A stretch of 64,000 nt of DNA, from positions 53,234,917-53,298,916 of the forward strand of contig CM075773.1 of assembly GCA_037974665.1 (NCBI GenBank), read 5' to 3'. This DNA comes from Ehretia macrophylla (lineage: Eukaryota; Streptophyta; Magnoliopsida; Boraginales; Ehretiaceae). Shown here piece after piece: positions 24,770-36,961 of this stretch. Every line of letters begins with the position of its first letter. The stretch's first letter is position 1. Both the position numbers and the translations under genes were made by a program. Under the pieces are notes generated by a model, which searched no databases, had not been told where the DNA came from, and worked only from the letters and a program-made list of their open reading frames with translations.

Positions 24770-24980
24770 CCTCAGCTTTGGTGCATTATTGGAATATATA
24801 TACAAAGAGTTAGCAACGATTACTATCTATATCACTATATAGGATATGGCCATTTTGCCCCTAAATCACCGTAACCTCAGCTTTGGTGCATTATTGGAAA
24901 CGTGATCTAGTTAGATTACATCCACCGTCACAGTGTTGCGACAATTTGAATCCCGAACCTCAACTTTAGTGCGTTATTGG
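24770..24980. repeat. Triplicated 25-base motif in copia interior
   Basis: CCTCAGCTTTGGTGCATTAT followed by TGGAA occurs at 24770-24794 and 24875-24899, and with four changes at 24958-24980. Spacing is 105 and 83 bases. Two copies are followed by CGTGAT. Intervening sequence is only weakly similar, so short motifs are repeated and not long units. Function unknown. Confidence 0.85.
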
Positions 24981-26487
24981 CCTCGTGATATTGGAACAAC
25001 ACAACATCACTATGCTTGCTAGGTAAATATAATACTTTCATGGAATATGTCTTCCTACCTTTGGGTTAGCCAAGACATACCCAATCGAGAAAATATAACC
25101 TATGATAGTGGAGGGCAACGATAAACACTTTTACCGCTTTATAATCTAATATGTTTGCACGTAGGAAGATTTTGAATTTAATTAGGTCTCACTTTGCACA
25201 TTAGTTAATTTACAAGCATACATCACATATAAGCAAATAAATAAACATACATGCAAAATCATACATTATGGTGGATCATGGACTTGGACTATGAATTAAA
25301 TCAAGACAAAAATAAAACCTAAACAAACACATCAACATGTCTTCTTTGGTCTTGTCTTCTTGAATTCTTCAAAGATCCAAAGCACCTCCAACTCCTTGAA
25401 AGTCTCCAATGGTCTTCTTGCAAACTTCTTGTAGAAATTACATACATTATGTCTCACTACAAATTTCTCTCAATTGCAATAAAATAAAAACGAGACTTAT
25501 GTCTCAATTACATACTAATGAATGATATAATTAGTTACAACGCCATCTAATGAAATTACAACTAATTATCCATTCATTAACCAAGTCCATGATCAAATTC
25601 ACCATTTATCATCCAACATCACAATGTAAGATAAAACTCATAAAGCATAGAATATGCATCATATACATAAACAATAAAGCTAAACAAGCAAGCTAACACA
25701 AACTAATGTATCCAATACATTATAAAAGGCATGTTTGCAATAAGTTTCATATCTTGAGATTTTAGCATCTCATGTTAAACAACACAAAAGAACTAGATAA
25801 AATCAATTTTAAGTCCATACTTGTTCAATAAGGCCCAATGCAAATCCTTTGTTAATTTTATGGCCCAATTTGAGTTCCAAGGCTCATATTAATCTTCACT
25901 AAGAAAAACAATATCATCTAATTTTATTAGACTAAAGCCCACTGATTTTTTAAGCCCATTGGACTTAACCAAAGTCAAACCAAATTAGTCATGGCTTTTA
26001 ATTTATGACCCATCATAAATCTGCTGCACATATACCAATTGTTTTGACTCGTTTAGCCTATCTACAGTTCTCCAAAAATTCTGAAATTTTGCAGAGACGT
26101 AGATCTTCGAGTGTAGATAGTTTTAGAATCAAACAGAACTCAATTCGGAGTTAAATTGACTGAGTTATGCCCTTCGGAACACAACTGCACAAACTGTCCA
26201 GCTTTACGCGAGAATCAGTGAACTTACTGATTTTGATTTTTTTGAAACCCTTAGCCACGAAATTAGGAGATGCATATTAGAGGATGAAATGTTCTACTAT
26301 CACTATAGCATAACATATCCAAAAATCAGCAAAATCTAACAACATTTACTATGCCAAAACAGTCACGCAAAAAATAGTGGACAGAAACATTTTCAGAAAT
26401 GTTGAAACTATTTCCTTGTTTTTTTGTGCTCAAGACTTTAGAAACTTTAAGCAAACACATATGTAATCACATGAACATCAAGTCCTT

Positions 26488-26499
26488 GCTCTGATACCA
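26488..26499 (-). promoter_or_regulatory. Primer-binding site of the copia element
   Basis: The minus strand reads TGGTATCAGAGC two bases inside the 5' LTR, complementary to the 3' end of plant initiator methionine tRNA, the usual copia primer. Confidence 0.9.
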
Positions 26500-26501
26500 C
26501 T

Positions 26502-28899
26502 TGAATGATCTTGTATATTTAGAGTTATGAACATCATCTTGCTAAGAATCGAGCGGAAGCGAAACATGACATTCAAAAATTTCTGGAATTCAAAGCATGA
26601 TGTTCATATGAAACTCTAATCTTGATATCATGTGATTAACATATGCAAAACATATATATAGCAAGTATATATATTGACAAGAGATAGTAGAAGAGTATAC
26701 CTCTTGTAGACAACTCATGGAAGCCATAGATCTGAATTTTTGCACACTTGATGGAAGACACCTCCTCTTCAAAATACAAGAGCTCTAGTCCGTCCACACA
26801 AGCAAAGAATGGCTTCTCCATTTCCGTGGTTGTTTTGTGCTAGATAACCATTGAAGATTTATGAGCTTGTTTGTGAGGAAGAGAGCAAAACCATTTCCTT
26901 CTTCTCCCTTTCTTTGGCTGCGTTTTTATGAACAAGAAGAGAAGACAAGTTCATCTAGTTCATCTTCATTTTTCAGCCATGGTTCTCTCAAGATGATGAA
27001 GAAGAAAATCCTTTTTCTTTTCTTTCTTCTTGCTGCGTTTTTTCTCTTTCTTTTTCAGCCATGGAGGCTTAGCAAAAAAGTGAAGAAGACAACTCTTCTT
27101 CTCTCTCTTGTGTAGTCTCCAACGTGTGGAGAGAAGAGAAAGATGACAAGCCCTTGTCATCTTTTTTCCTTCTTTTCTTATTCTTGTCTCCCTTTTTGAA
27201 ATAAAAGAGAAGACAACCTTCCTTGAATTAAGGTTGTGTTGTCTCTTTGTTAGAAAACAAAAGATGACAAACCTTTGTCATCTTTTGTTTCTTTTATTGT
27301 AGTATTTTTCCACTAATGTATTTAAATATTCAACCTAATCACAATTAGTTGAAATTATGAAAATAACCTTTTCATATTTTCACATTAGCCCTAACACTTA
27401 ATAATAATTGCATATTGACCCCAATAACTTTTAACATGTCAATTACACCATTGTTAACTCCTTAACAATTACACAATTATTAACTTCTTAACAATTACAC
27501 AATTATTAACTCCTTAACAATTACACAATTGTTAATTCCTTAACAATATAAGAGAAACAAAATATAACTGTTAACACTTTAACAATTCAAGAGAAACTAA
27601 ACACAATTATTAAGACTTTAATAATTCAAGAGAAAATAAACGAATTATTAACACTTTAATAATTCAAGAGAAACTAAATGAATTATTAACACTTTAATAA
27701 TTCAAGAGAAACTAAATGAATTGTTAACACTTTAACAATTCAAGAGAAAATAAACGCAATTGTTAACACTTTAACAATTTAAGAGAAACTAAATCAAGCT
27801 CAATAGAAAAACCATTCACCATGCTCTATTGTGTGTGACTTTCTAGATTCACTACTATATAGCACTGAAGAAACGTTGAACACTTTCAATGTTAATCGAG
27901 CTATTCGATTTGTTTAGAGAATGTCTCCCGTCATTCTCAAAACACCTTCAGAGTTCTTGAGTGACGTTCTAGCTACCAACGTATCAAGACAGTTTATAAA
28001 GTAATGAAATCTTATTCAAGTGAATCTATTTATGGTCGCCGATTATCGTACAATCCAATCCTTCCATTAATTGTCCCGTCGAGCAAGAACCATGATCCGA
28101 TTAAGTTCATAGACTCGAAACGATGCATAGATCCAAATGGTGGAATGAGAGATGACACATGGAAAAACCCATTTCCATCATTCATGCCTTGGCCAAGGAC
28201 TTCCTCATTCAACAACCAAACTTGGATCGCATAGGACATCGCCTCACGTCGGAGGTTAACGGATCCTCTCTTGATCACTACTTGTCAATCACTATACCAG
28301 ACGAATGAAACTGCGAGAGGACGTATCTCGTCTCGTTTGTCGAAACAATCATTGTCCAAACGCTAGAATCAAACCCCAATACATATGACAACCGTAATGT
28401 CTCAAGTCTAAGGATTACATGCACAATCGCAACGATTAACAAATTATTAATCCAAAGTCATGTAATTTGTTATTCATGTCACATTCAATGATCTATTCAA
28501 GTAATAGTCATCCACATGTTTGTAAGTCGCATCGCTATGCTGTTATGGCACGTGGCTCACTATCTTTTATCATTAACATCTCTATGTTAATCAAATGTAA
28601 CAACACATGTGATAGTCCGTAATTGATTATTAAAGTCCCGATCAAATAATCTAAGGACTATGAACACTTTAAGTATTTATCATATTAAGGAAATACGCCA
28701 ACATATTCTAAACGCTTTTAGAATACATTTCTCTAATGAAAATACTAGGGACTCATTCATACACGTAAAGAAGGAGAATATGAATGTCCTAATTATGTCA
28801 ATATGTAAACGAATATATAAACATTAATATCATAAGTAAATGTCAAAATGCCCAAATATATGTCATCCAAATATGTAGCATTAGGGCATATCTCTAACA
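26502..28899 (-). repeat. 5' LTR of the copia element
   Basis: 2398 bp, nearly identical to 18939-21339. Its inner (minus-strand 3') end GATCATTCA is followed by AG and the primer-binding site. It would carry the element's promoter; I could not place a TATA box with confidence. Confidence 0.95.
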
Positions 28900-28904
28900 G
28901 ATAT

Positions 28905-29817
28905 GTGTGATCCACGTGGGTATGGCATGATCAATAGACCTTATGTTGACGCAAAAATTGGGCTTGGACCCTCGGTCCAATCATAATGGTTTACTAAGCC
29001 CCGGATGATGTTGATATTTGGGCCAAGGCCCACGTGTTGTACCTCAAGTCACAGCCTACTACCGAAGGAGCCCATGCGAAGGCCCCAAGCTCTACGCTAG
29101 GCCCAAAGAACAGACTATCCCATGTAGGTGACCGATGACGGACTCGGGCACAACCCATGGCCTTGCTGGGTGCAAACGGATAAACGACCAAAAAAGAGTC
29201 CGAAAGGGACTAGCCTACCATAGCTTATACCTTAAGGGACTAGACTACTATAGCAGATGACAATCGACAAGTTCAGATGAAGGCCTATCACATGGGATAA
29301 ATAATCACTTCCTCGAAGTAGTCTACTAGAGTTGCAAGTCCCAGGGGATAAGCAACTCTCGACCTATCGTATTTGCCCAACCTACGATGAGCGAACGATC
29401 GACGAAAGATTTAGGACATAGTTTAACTCTATCCTACGTGATAAATGATCAGGTAATCTACTGAGGGTACAAGTCCAAAGAGTCTGTGACTCTTGACTTG
29501 CCCACACCTATAAGTAGGCCATGCCTACACAAGAAGAGGGCATCGAGTACTAGTCTCACTAGCATTACTTCCCCTCTCCCCTCTATATCTTCACGGCCTG
29601 CACTTCCTAAAAGGATGCCAAGATTAAGGTAGTCTCCGCTTTACCCATCCTACTTTTTTCATTTTCTATCCTATCCGATAATCTATTGACTTGAGCGTCG
29701 GAGTGTCTTCGGCCGACACTACACTGGTGTCCCAAGACTCACAGCGATTTCTTCGCCTTCTATCTTTGCAGGTTGCTAGTGGCTCCGAGTTCGTAATTGT
29801 AGATATTGACGTCTACA
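28905..29817 (+). mobile_element. Probable 5' LTR of a Tat-type gypsy element
   Basis: More GC-rich than its surroundings and ends ACGTCTACA directly before the primer-binding site, so this is the 3' part of a plus-strand LTR. Its 5' end is not visible here because the copia element inserted into it or beside it. The bases before the copia target site (from TGTTGATAT at about 18930) could continue into GTGTGATCC at 28905, restoring a TG start; this is an inference. No partner LTR is present in the window. Confidence 0.5.
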
Positions 29818-29818
29818 A

Positions 29819-29837
29819 TTTGGCACCCATCATGGGG
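29819..29837 (+). promoter_or_regulatory. Primer-binding site of the Tat-type element
   Basis: TTTGGCACCCATCATGGGG corresponds to the TTGGCGCC...GTGGGG type of PBS used by plant Tat gypsy elements, with a few substitutions. Confidence 0.6.
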
Positions 29838-29905
29838 CCCTAGCAACTTAGTTACTCGAACAGTAGGCTACGAGCCTTTGGTAATTTATGCTTGTAACGA
29901 AAGTA

Positions 29906-31430
29906 ATGGCCGAAACGAGCATTCAAAATGATCTTCAAGAACAGATGGAGGCTTTGATGGCCGAGATGGAAGTTTGCAAGGACAAGCTGAAAGAGCTTGA
30001 GGTAGAAAACACTGATGTCCGCCAAGAAAAAATATCGAGCTAGAGAAAAGGGTCCAGACCCTCACAGCATCCGCTATCCCACCTAACCTTGGAAAGTCGA
30101 TCGTCCACGGACAGTCGGTGGCGCCCATGTAATCCCTTGGGTCTACACCGCAATAGACACCTGGAGTGGAGTTTACCTCTAACCTACTGTCGCCACTGAA
30201 CGACCACCGATAAAGTTAGCAGATGAAGGAGGATTGAACCAAGACATTTTTCATCAATTCCAAGAGATGGAATCCTTAATCCAGAGGATCCATGGGGTAC
30301 CTGTCCCCATCTAGAAGTGTGTAGCAAAAAGCTTTGCTGACTCCCCGTTTGTTGATGCCATTGTCATGGTAGAGATGCCGACTAAGTTCAGTTTTTCAAA
30401 TATGAGGCCCTACGACGGGACTACCGATCTCGACGACCACATAATACAATACAAGCAGGGGATGTTCACAGTAGCCGTCCTGCGAGATTCAAGAGAAGCT
30501 TGCATGTGCAGGCTTCGGCTCTAGCTTGGTAGGACCTGCCTTGCAATGGTACACGAGCTTATTGAATAACTGTATCTCCTTCTTCGCCCAATTAATAGAC
30601 AAGTTTGTTGAGCAGTTTACGAGCAGCAAAAAATTAGAAAAACAATCAGACGATCTCTACCTGATTGTGCAAAAGAGAGGCAAACTTTTGCGTGACTACG
30701 TGGGAAGATTCAACAAGGAGAAAGTATTCATCATGCACTGTAACGTAGCTATAGCTATCTCAGCCTTTCGCAAAGGCCTGCTCCCTGAGTCCGACCTGTA
30801 CAAGGAATTGACCAAGTATCCGTACAAGACTATGGAGGATGTCCTAGCCAAAGCATGGGCTCAAATCAAGTGGGATGAGGATGCATCGAACCGTCATCCT
30901 TCGCTCTTGTGCCATGACAGGTAAGACCGTAGGCAACCATTAACGTTGGATTCACGTCATGAGGAACGAAGAAATAAGAGATCATGCAATGAGAGAAGAC
31001 CACTTGGTCAAAGGCGAGACCGCAGTCCGGACGTACGAAGGCTGCTCGACTACAACCTCAATATAGCCCTGACTGAGCTTATCTATACCCTCAAGAGAAT
31101 GGGCGATGCCCTCAAGTGGCCGAAGAAGATAAGGTTCCCCACTGACTGGAAAGATAAAACTAAATAGTGTGACTTCCACGACCACCATGGACACACAATT
31201 GAGGAGTGTATTGGCTTAAGAAAGAAGTCGCGAAGTTGTTGAAAATGGGGTACCTCACCCAATTCCTGACCGATAAGGGGAAACAGACCGTAGCCCAGCG
31301 ATAAGGGAAACAAAAGGCTCAAGAAGTCACCCCACCAGAGCCCCCAAGCCACGGAAACACAGTAAATTTCATCATCAGGCGATTAGAGGTCAGTGGCATC
31401 AGCCACTCAGCAACTAGAAGACACGTTCGG
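29906..31430 (+). pseudogene. Tat-type gypsy gag, frameshifted
   Basis: The first ATG at 29906 opens a coiled-coil-like start (MAETSIQNDLQEQMEALMAE) that breaks within 50 codons. Later pieces in other frames include KSFADSPFVDAIVMVEMPTK (30330-30390) and RPYDGTTDLDDHIIQYKQGM (about 30400-30465). They are followed by 30526-30924 with ALQWYTSLLNN, DKFVEQFTSSK and FRKGLLPES, the retrotransposon gag (capsid) fold region. At least two frameshifts and several stops separate the pieces, so no functional Gag is possible. Confidence 0.75.
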
Positions 31431-31520
31431 TAGACAGTAAGTTTTGGCTCAAGACCTTGGCCGCCTAGGAAATCTGAGCCAGAACAGATCATCACATTCT
31501 CTACTTATGAAGCAGTCTAC

Positions 31521-32045
31521 TTGGACGATCCGTACCATGACACCCTAGTCATAACATTGATGGTGGCCAACTGCTTGGTCAGAAGGATATTTGTCGACAA
31601 TGGTAGCTCTGTCAACGTCCTCATGCTAGATGCCCTTAAAGGGATAAGGATCGATGAAGATTACATTACTCGACGTTCAACCACATTAATTGGGTTTAGT
31701 AGTGAACATAAGAGTACTATCAGAGAGATTGTTCTCCTTACTTACGTCGAGGGCATTAACTACCGCACTCGTTTCCTGGTGTTAGACTGCCCATCTCCCT
31801 ACAACATCATATTGGGGCAACTATGGATCCATGAGATGAAAGAGATCCCATCAACCTACCACCAGGTAATTAAGTTCTCGACAAGATGGGGGACAACAGC
31901 TATACGAGGACAACAAAGGGATTCTTGCGAGTGCTATCGCTTTACCCTTAGGAGGGCTGAACATGACATTCTCTACCAAGTAGAACAGACGGCGACACAA
32001 AGCCACCCTAACCAGCCTACCATGGAGAAGCTCGATGAGGTGTAG
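31521..32045 (+). pseudogene. Tat-type gypsy aspartic protease
   Basis: An open stretch of 174 codons carrying IFVDNGSSVNVLMLDALKG, the retropepsin active-site loop with Asn where Asp-Thr-Gly is more usual (D-N-G-S-S is frequent in Tat elements). It continues with RFLVLDCPSPYNIILGQLWI, which contains the second conserved YNIILGxxWL block. In an intact element it would cleave the Gag-Pol polyprotein. It has no start of its own and lies downstream of a broken gag. Confidence 0.8.
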
Positions 32046-32570
32046 ATCTACCCAGACTACCCTGATCATGTTGTTCAAATTGGTACGAGATTAAAGCCAG
32101 GGCTGCGCGACTAACTAGTGGACTTCCTCAGCCGCCACCATGATTGCTACGCTTGGTCCCATGCGGACATGACCGGAATAGACCCAGCAGTCATGGTACA
32201 CAGATTGCAAGTCGTCTCAACCTACTATTCGGTAAAACAGAAACGACGGAAGTTCGCGGTAGAGAGGAATCACAATATCAATAAGGAGGTTTAGAAGTTG
32301 ATTGATATCGGGTCCGTTTGCGAGGTTCTCTACCCTGACTGGTTGGCTAATGTGGCTATTGTAAAGAAGAAAAAATAGAAAATGGAGAGTCTGTATCGAT
32401 TTTACAGACTTGAAGAAGACATGCCCGAAAGACTCCTTTTCTCTCCTACACATCGACACGATGGTGGATGCAACGGCCAGGCATGAGCTCCTCACTTTCA
32501 TGGATGCTTTTTTTGGCTACAACCAAATACTCATGCATCCAGATGATCAAGAGAAGACGGCGTTCATCTC
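32046..32570 (+). pseudogene. Tat-type gypsy reverse transcriptase, truncated
   Basis: Translation across frames gives DCYAWSHADMTGIDPAVM, VKQKRRKFAVERNHNI, GSVCEVLYPDWLANVAIVKK, then KDSFSLLHIDTMVDATARHE and FGYNQILMHPDDQEKTAFI. These are consecutive blocks of the N-terminal half of a Tat RT. Stops (after LRD, at NKEV*KL) and a frameshift near 32380 kill it. Homology ends abruptly near 32570, before the catalytic YxDD block, so the rest of pol and the 3' LTR are gone. Confidence 0.8.
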
Positions 32571-33300
32571 TGTGATTATTTTGACTAATTTTGAACAATA
32601 GAGATGTATTTCATGTATCTGGTTTTGTTCGACTTTTTTCATTTGTAATTGTAAAAGGAAAATGTTTAAATTTCATATTTATTGTTCAAAATTTCTCAAT
32701 TTTATCCTTATTATTTTTTAAAAAGTTTTAATTTCGTCCCTATTATTTCTAAAAAAAGTTAATTTTGTCCCTATTATTCTAAAAAAGTTTTAATTTTGTC
32801 CCTATTATTTTTAAAAAGTTTCAAGTTCATCTCTATTATTTCTAAAAAAACTTTTACTACATTCCGACAAGGATGAGTAATTTTTTTCTTTCAATAAATT
32901 TCCAATATTTTATAATATCCATGTGAATTTCAATATCAAGAGCTCATGATCAATTTTTTTTTCTTTTTTGGGCTCAAATGCAAGTGTGTTCATAAGAACG
33001 AATTACAAGGTTACATTATAGACCCAACAAACACATGAATTGTAAATCATGTTACACGTATAACAATTTAAAAAATAAGGACATAAAGACGTAATAATAA
33101 TGCAAGGGCAAGTTAATTTTTTTTCTTAATCGTGCCAATAATTACTGATTAGTTCGAGTCCTTGCGAGGCTGATAAAACTTGCCATGCACGCAAATATCT
33201 CACTCGAATAATTATAAATATAGATTAAGCATTAAAGTGATATAATGATAAAGCAATAAATTAAAGTTGATGTTGGATCTGTTTTGGAGTTCTTACATCA
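32570..33300. other. AT-rich spacer with minisatellite
   Basis: About 32690-32870 holds four to five units of roughly 37 bases built on TTTTGTCCCTATTATTT plus an A-run and AAGTTT. The rest shows no coding content or element ends. Confidence 0.6.
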
Positions 33301-33304
33301 GATT

Positions 33305-33387
33305 GATAGTGCATCATCTTTTTTTTTTGCAAAAGGAGGGGTACTTCCCTCCGGGATTTAGTAATTTATAAAGATAGTGCATCATCT
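33305..33387 (-). mobile_element. Very short LINE/SINE-type insertion with 15-bp target duplication
   Basis: GATAGTGCATCATCT is at 33305-33319 and 33373-33387. Between them are 53 bases that on the minus strand read CCCGGAGGGAAGTACCCCTCC and end in a poly(A) run. A long target duplication with a poly(A) tail is the signature of target-primed reverse transcription, here extremely 5'-truncated. Confidence 0.75.
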
Positions 33388-33726
33388 AACATACATATAA
33401 TGACACAAATTATACTACCAATGGTATATGTATATTGGAGGCACTATATGCATGCAATGAATTTCTTTTCTAATATCTATTACTACATAAATCAAATGCA
33501 TTACCAAGTCTGAGTTGCTTTGCTAATATCTATTACAAACACAAATCAATATTTATTACCAAGCAACCAAGTGTTTAAGTACATGTTACAAAACTAAATC
33601 ATAACATACCAAATTCTAACACCAAATGTGAGAATATCATAAAGCTCTGTCTAATATGTTATTTCTAAATAAAAATTATTCCATACGATCGACGAACGTC
33701 AGATAATGAGTGTGGAGTGGATTTTA
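33387..33726. other. Unannotated spacer
   Basis: AT-rich, no coding sequence or repeats seen. Confidence 0.45.
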
Positions 33727-35678
33727 TGTTAGTGATATGCCCTAATGTTGTATAGTTAGATGACCTATATAGGGCATTTTGATGTAAATTTGTATTTTAT
33801 ATAATGATATCTTTGTTGACATTCGTATTCTCCGTTTATATTATATGAATGTGTCCTTAATATTTTTCATAGAAGAAATATATTCTAAAGGTTGTTTAAA
33901 ATATCTTGGCATCTTTATTTGATACGATAAAATATTCAAATTTATTCATAGTCCTTAGATTATTTGATTAGAACTAGAATAATTAATTATGGACTATCAT
34001 ATGTAGTTACCTTTGATTAATATTGGATATTAATGATAAGGGATGACGGGTCATGTGTCATAACTGCATAGGTTGAAATTAACATACATATAAATGATTA
34101 TTAGTAGAATAGATCATTGAATGTGACATGAATAATAAACTACATGACTTTTGATTAATAATTTATTATTCGTTGTGATTATGCAATTAATCATCTTGAG
34201 AAATTACGGCTGTCAAATATATTAGGGTTTAATTCTAGTATTAGGACAATACTTGTCTTTGTTGGTTAAGATGAGTTACAACCTTTTGCAGTTTATTCTT
34301 TTGATATAGAGATCGACAGGTAATTGTCAAAATAGGATTTGTTAACCTCTACCATGAGCCGATGTCCTATGCGATCTGATTTCGGTTGTTGAGTGAGGAA
34401 GTCCTTGATCGAGGCATGAATGATAAAAAATGGGTATTTCCATAAATGTCATCTCTCACTTCACCCTTCAGATCTAGGCATAAAATCGAATTCATGGACT
34501 TAATTGTTTCATGTTCCTTATTCGATTGGGACATATTAATGGAAGAATCGGACTGCATGTTAATTCGCGACTATAAATAGGTTTACGAGAATTGGACTTT
34601 ATTACCGTATAAACTGTCTTGACACGTTGCTAGACGTCACTCTAGAACGTGAGGGTATTTCGAGAATGACGGAAACGTTCTCGGAATAGATTAAAAGTGT
34701 TTAATAGTCTCTCATTGCTATACGGTGGTGAATCTGGAGAGTCACACACGATAAAGCATTATGAAAGAGTTTCTAATGAACTTGTAATTAGAGACGTTAA
34801 TGGGATTAACGAGGTTGTGTTTGGTCATTAAAAGTTAATGGGCCAAAAATATAATTATCGAAAATAGTGGGAACAAAGTGTAAATATGAAAAGTTAGTTT
34901 ACATAAATTAATCTAATGGTGATTAGGATTAATTTAATTATTTATACTAGTTAGTGGAAAAATACATATAAATGTATATGTATTATTCTTGCAAGAATAA
35001 GACTTTACTTGGCTAGAATTATATCGTGTCATCTTCCACTAACTCTTTGTGTCATGTCATCTTCCATTAGCTCCTTTTATTTGGCTAAAAATAAATGCAT
35101 GGCAAGATAGTGGGTTTTGCCTAGGATTTGTAAGTTAGTGGATTTTGTCTTGGTTTTGTAAGTTAGTGGGTTTGGCCTAGATATCATCTACAATCCCACT
35201 AAGTGAAACAGGACATACATTACACAACACATAACATACATTGCAAGAAAATTCTCTCTATTCTCTCTTGTGCTCTCAGCATAGTGAAGAAGAAATAGTT
35301 AGGGATTTTTCTTGACTCTAATCTTTTGTTTAAGCTCATACTAACATATAAGAAGCTAGCACATACTCTTATTTGTTGGAGAAGACTCTTAGATGCTTGT
35401 GTGGACAACTTAGGACTTTTGTTTGGTGTGAAGGAGCTTGTGAAACATTCTTGTGCCTTTCTTCATCTCTTTGACTATCTTCAAGAGGTATACCTTTGTT
35501 TAACTCTTGTTCTTCATATATATATATATATATATGCTTAGATTATATTGGTTGCATGAATTTAACTTGAGGTATTTATATGAATACAAATATTATAATA
35601 TTATTTTTTTTGAAATTTATAGTTTACTTCTACCAAACTTATAACTAGTTGTGATTTACAACTTGAATGATCCTTTCA
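33727..35678 (+). mobile_element. Copia-type solo LTR, plus strand
   Basis: Starts TGTTAGTGATATGCCC, matching the minus-strand start TGTTAGAGATATGCCC of the nearby copia LTRs. Scattered similarity follows in the same order (GGGCATTTTGA; CATTCGTATTCTCC; CTTCAAGAGGTATAC near the end) to a terminus GATCCTTTCA like GATCCTTCA. It is a diverged relative in opposite orientation. Flanks are TTTTA on the left and TTTCA on the right, a possible 5-bp target duplication with one change. There is no interior domain, hence solo. Confidence 0.6.
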
Positions 35679-36960
35679 TTTCATATACATTAGATGGCAC
35701 TCGTCACGCGGTAATAAATAGCTTCTCCTTTCTAGCTAATATGCTGAATATCATATTAAACGGGCTAAAGTCAACTGTCTAATCAACCTAGTGTCCGTTT
35801 CACACACTTTATGATATTCTTATATTTGGCGTTAGCCAGTTTAATATGCTGATTCAGTTTTATAACATATGATCAGACACTTAAAATTTTTATATTTATT
35901 CGAGGGAGATATTTACGTGCATTGCAAGGTTTATAGTGCTCCCAAACTTATACTGCTTTAGAGGTTCATAAATAAATTGATTTATTAGGCAAAATATCCA
36001 TCTCCATAACAATAAGTTGTTTACTTATCCACAAAATTCAGCTTTTAAAATATGAATTATCTGATTATATGGGTAAAGAATTGTTTTATTTAACAATATA
36101 CAAACATTATTTTTAGTAAATTAATATCATAATGATTTTTCTCATAACTGATTACTGAGATAATTAATAATGAAAAAATAATAATCCAGATCAAACGGCC
36201 CTTGATTGAGTCCCTTTAACCCTAGAAAATCTAAAGATAGAAAAATTAATCACTTTTGATGATTTTCTAGCCCATTAAATCAATCTCCTTATCTTTTACA
36301 AGACATTCAACCAAGTGATAATAAAACTTTGTTTCATTGATATAAATAGGGCCAATTTCAATTGTAACACAAGAATAACAAGGAAGAAAAACAAAAAGTT
36401 AGTATCAAATATGCTCTCAGTGTTCAAACGATAATCACAAAATCCAGTTCGAACCTAGGATCTATATTACTAATTAATACTTGTGCAAGAAAACAATTTG
36501 TATGTATTTGTCCCCAGGGCATGGTGTAGCAATAGTGGGGTGAAATCGCACATGTGAGGTTGCAAGTTTAGATACTCTCCTCCACTACGATAGAGTTCCG
36601 CTTTTAATTGACATGTTGCATATGTAGAGGCACATCGCTGAATTCGAGAGATTTACCATTTGGTGGTCGGACTCCGTCGTATAAACCGATAGTTGAATTT
36701 TGTCAATTGGTTTCTCAGATCATCCAAAAAAGTACAAACTACTTATTCAAGAAATTAAAAGAAATTATATATATATATATATTTACAGTCCTTGATTTTG
36801 AAGGTAAAAACGTTTGAATTCACTACATTTATTTTAGTGTAGATAAGAACAGTACAAGAGGGACTAAAAATAAAATTCGTTTTAGTTTCGGGTTCATATT
36901 GTGTTGTGAAAAAATGTAGATTAACAAAACTGCCGATTTACAATAGACCCTGCATGACAA
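34973..36960. repeat. 1.95-kb tandem duplication, unit 1
   Basis: Directly repeated at 36962-38875 with a small percentage of differences. It begins within the copia-type solo LTR (TGTATATGTATTATTCTTGC) and ends CAATAGACCCTGCATGACAA. The last part duplicates the final codons and 3' flank of the coiled-coil gene that follows unit 2. Unit 1 has a 22-base segment after 35677 and a 12-base segment near 36921 that are missing in unit 2. Confidence 0.95.
36505..36800 (+). mobile_element. SINE-like sequence (unit 1)
   Basis: GGTGTAGCAATAGTGGGGTG and GAGGTTGCAAGTTTAGATAC are spaced like the A and B boxes of a tRNA-derived SINE promoter. They are followed by about 200 bases of non-coding sequence. 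The matching stretch in unit 2 is 38455-38720. No poly(A) tail or target duplication was resolved. Confidence 0.4.
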
Positions 36961-36961
36961 G

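Larger units (their letters stand above)
21340..26501 (-). pseudogene. Decayed copia internal region (gag-pol remnant)
   Basis: Minus-strand remnants lie in the expected pol order toward the 3' LTR. DDFNIIVDDM (22239-22260) corresponds to the RT YVDDM active-site block. SKY*SNPSLG (about 21950-21985) corresponds to the copia YQSNP motif with Gln changed to a TAG stop. SLDVANPLTVAMNQSQLG (about 21430-21495) corresponds to the NVADPLTK end of RNase H. No intact frame of useful length exists anywhere. The part nearer the 5' LTR (24500-26480) is unrecognisable apart from a triplicated 25-base motif. Confidence 0.75.
18939..28899 (-). mobile_element. Full-length Ty1/copia element, minus strand, coding-dead
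   Basis: Two directly repeated 2.4-kb LTRs (18939-21339, 26502-28899) enclose a 5.16-kb interior, and the whole is flanked by GATAT (18934-18938, 28900-28904). The minus-strand order is canonical: 5' LTR on the right, PBS TGGTATCAGAGC (26488-26499, initiator-Met tRNA type), interior, PPT AAGTGGGAGAT, 3' LTR on the left. Remnants of pol are recognisable but riddled with stops, and no long frame exists. The LTRs differ by only about one base per line plus two small indels, so the insertion looks fairly recent. Confidence 0.95.
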
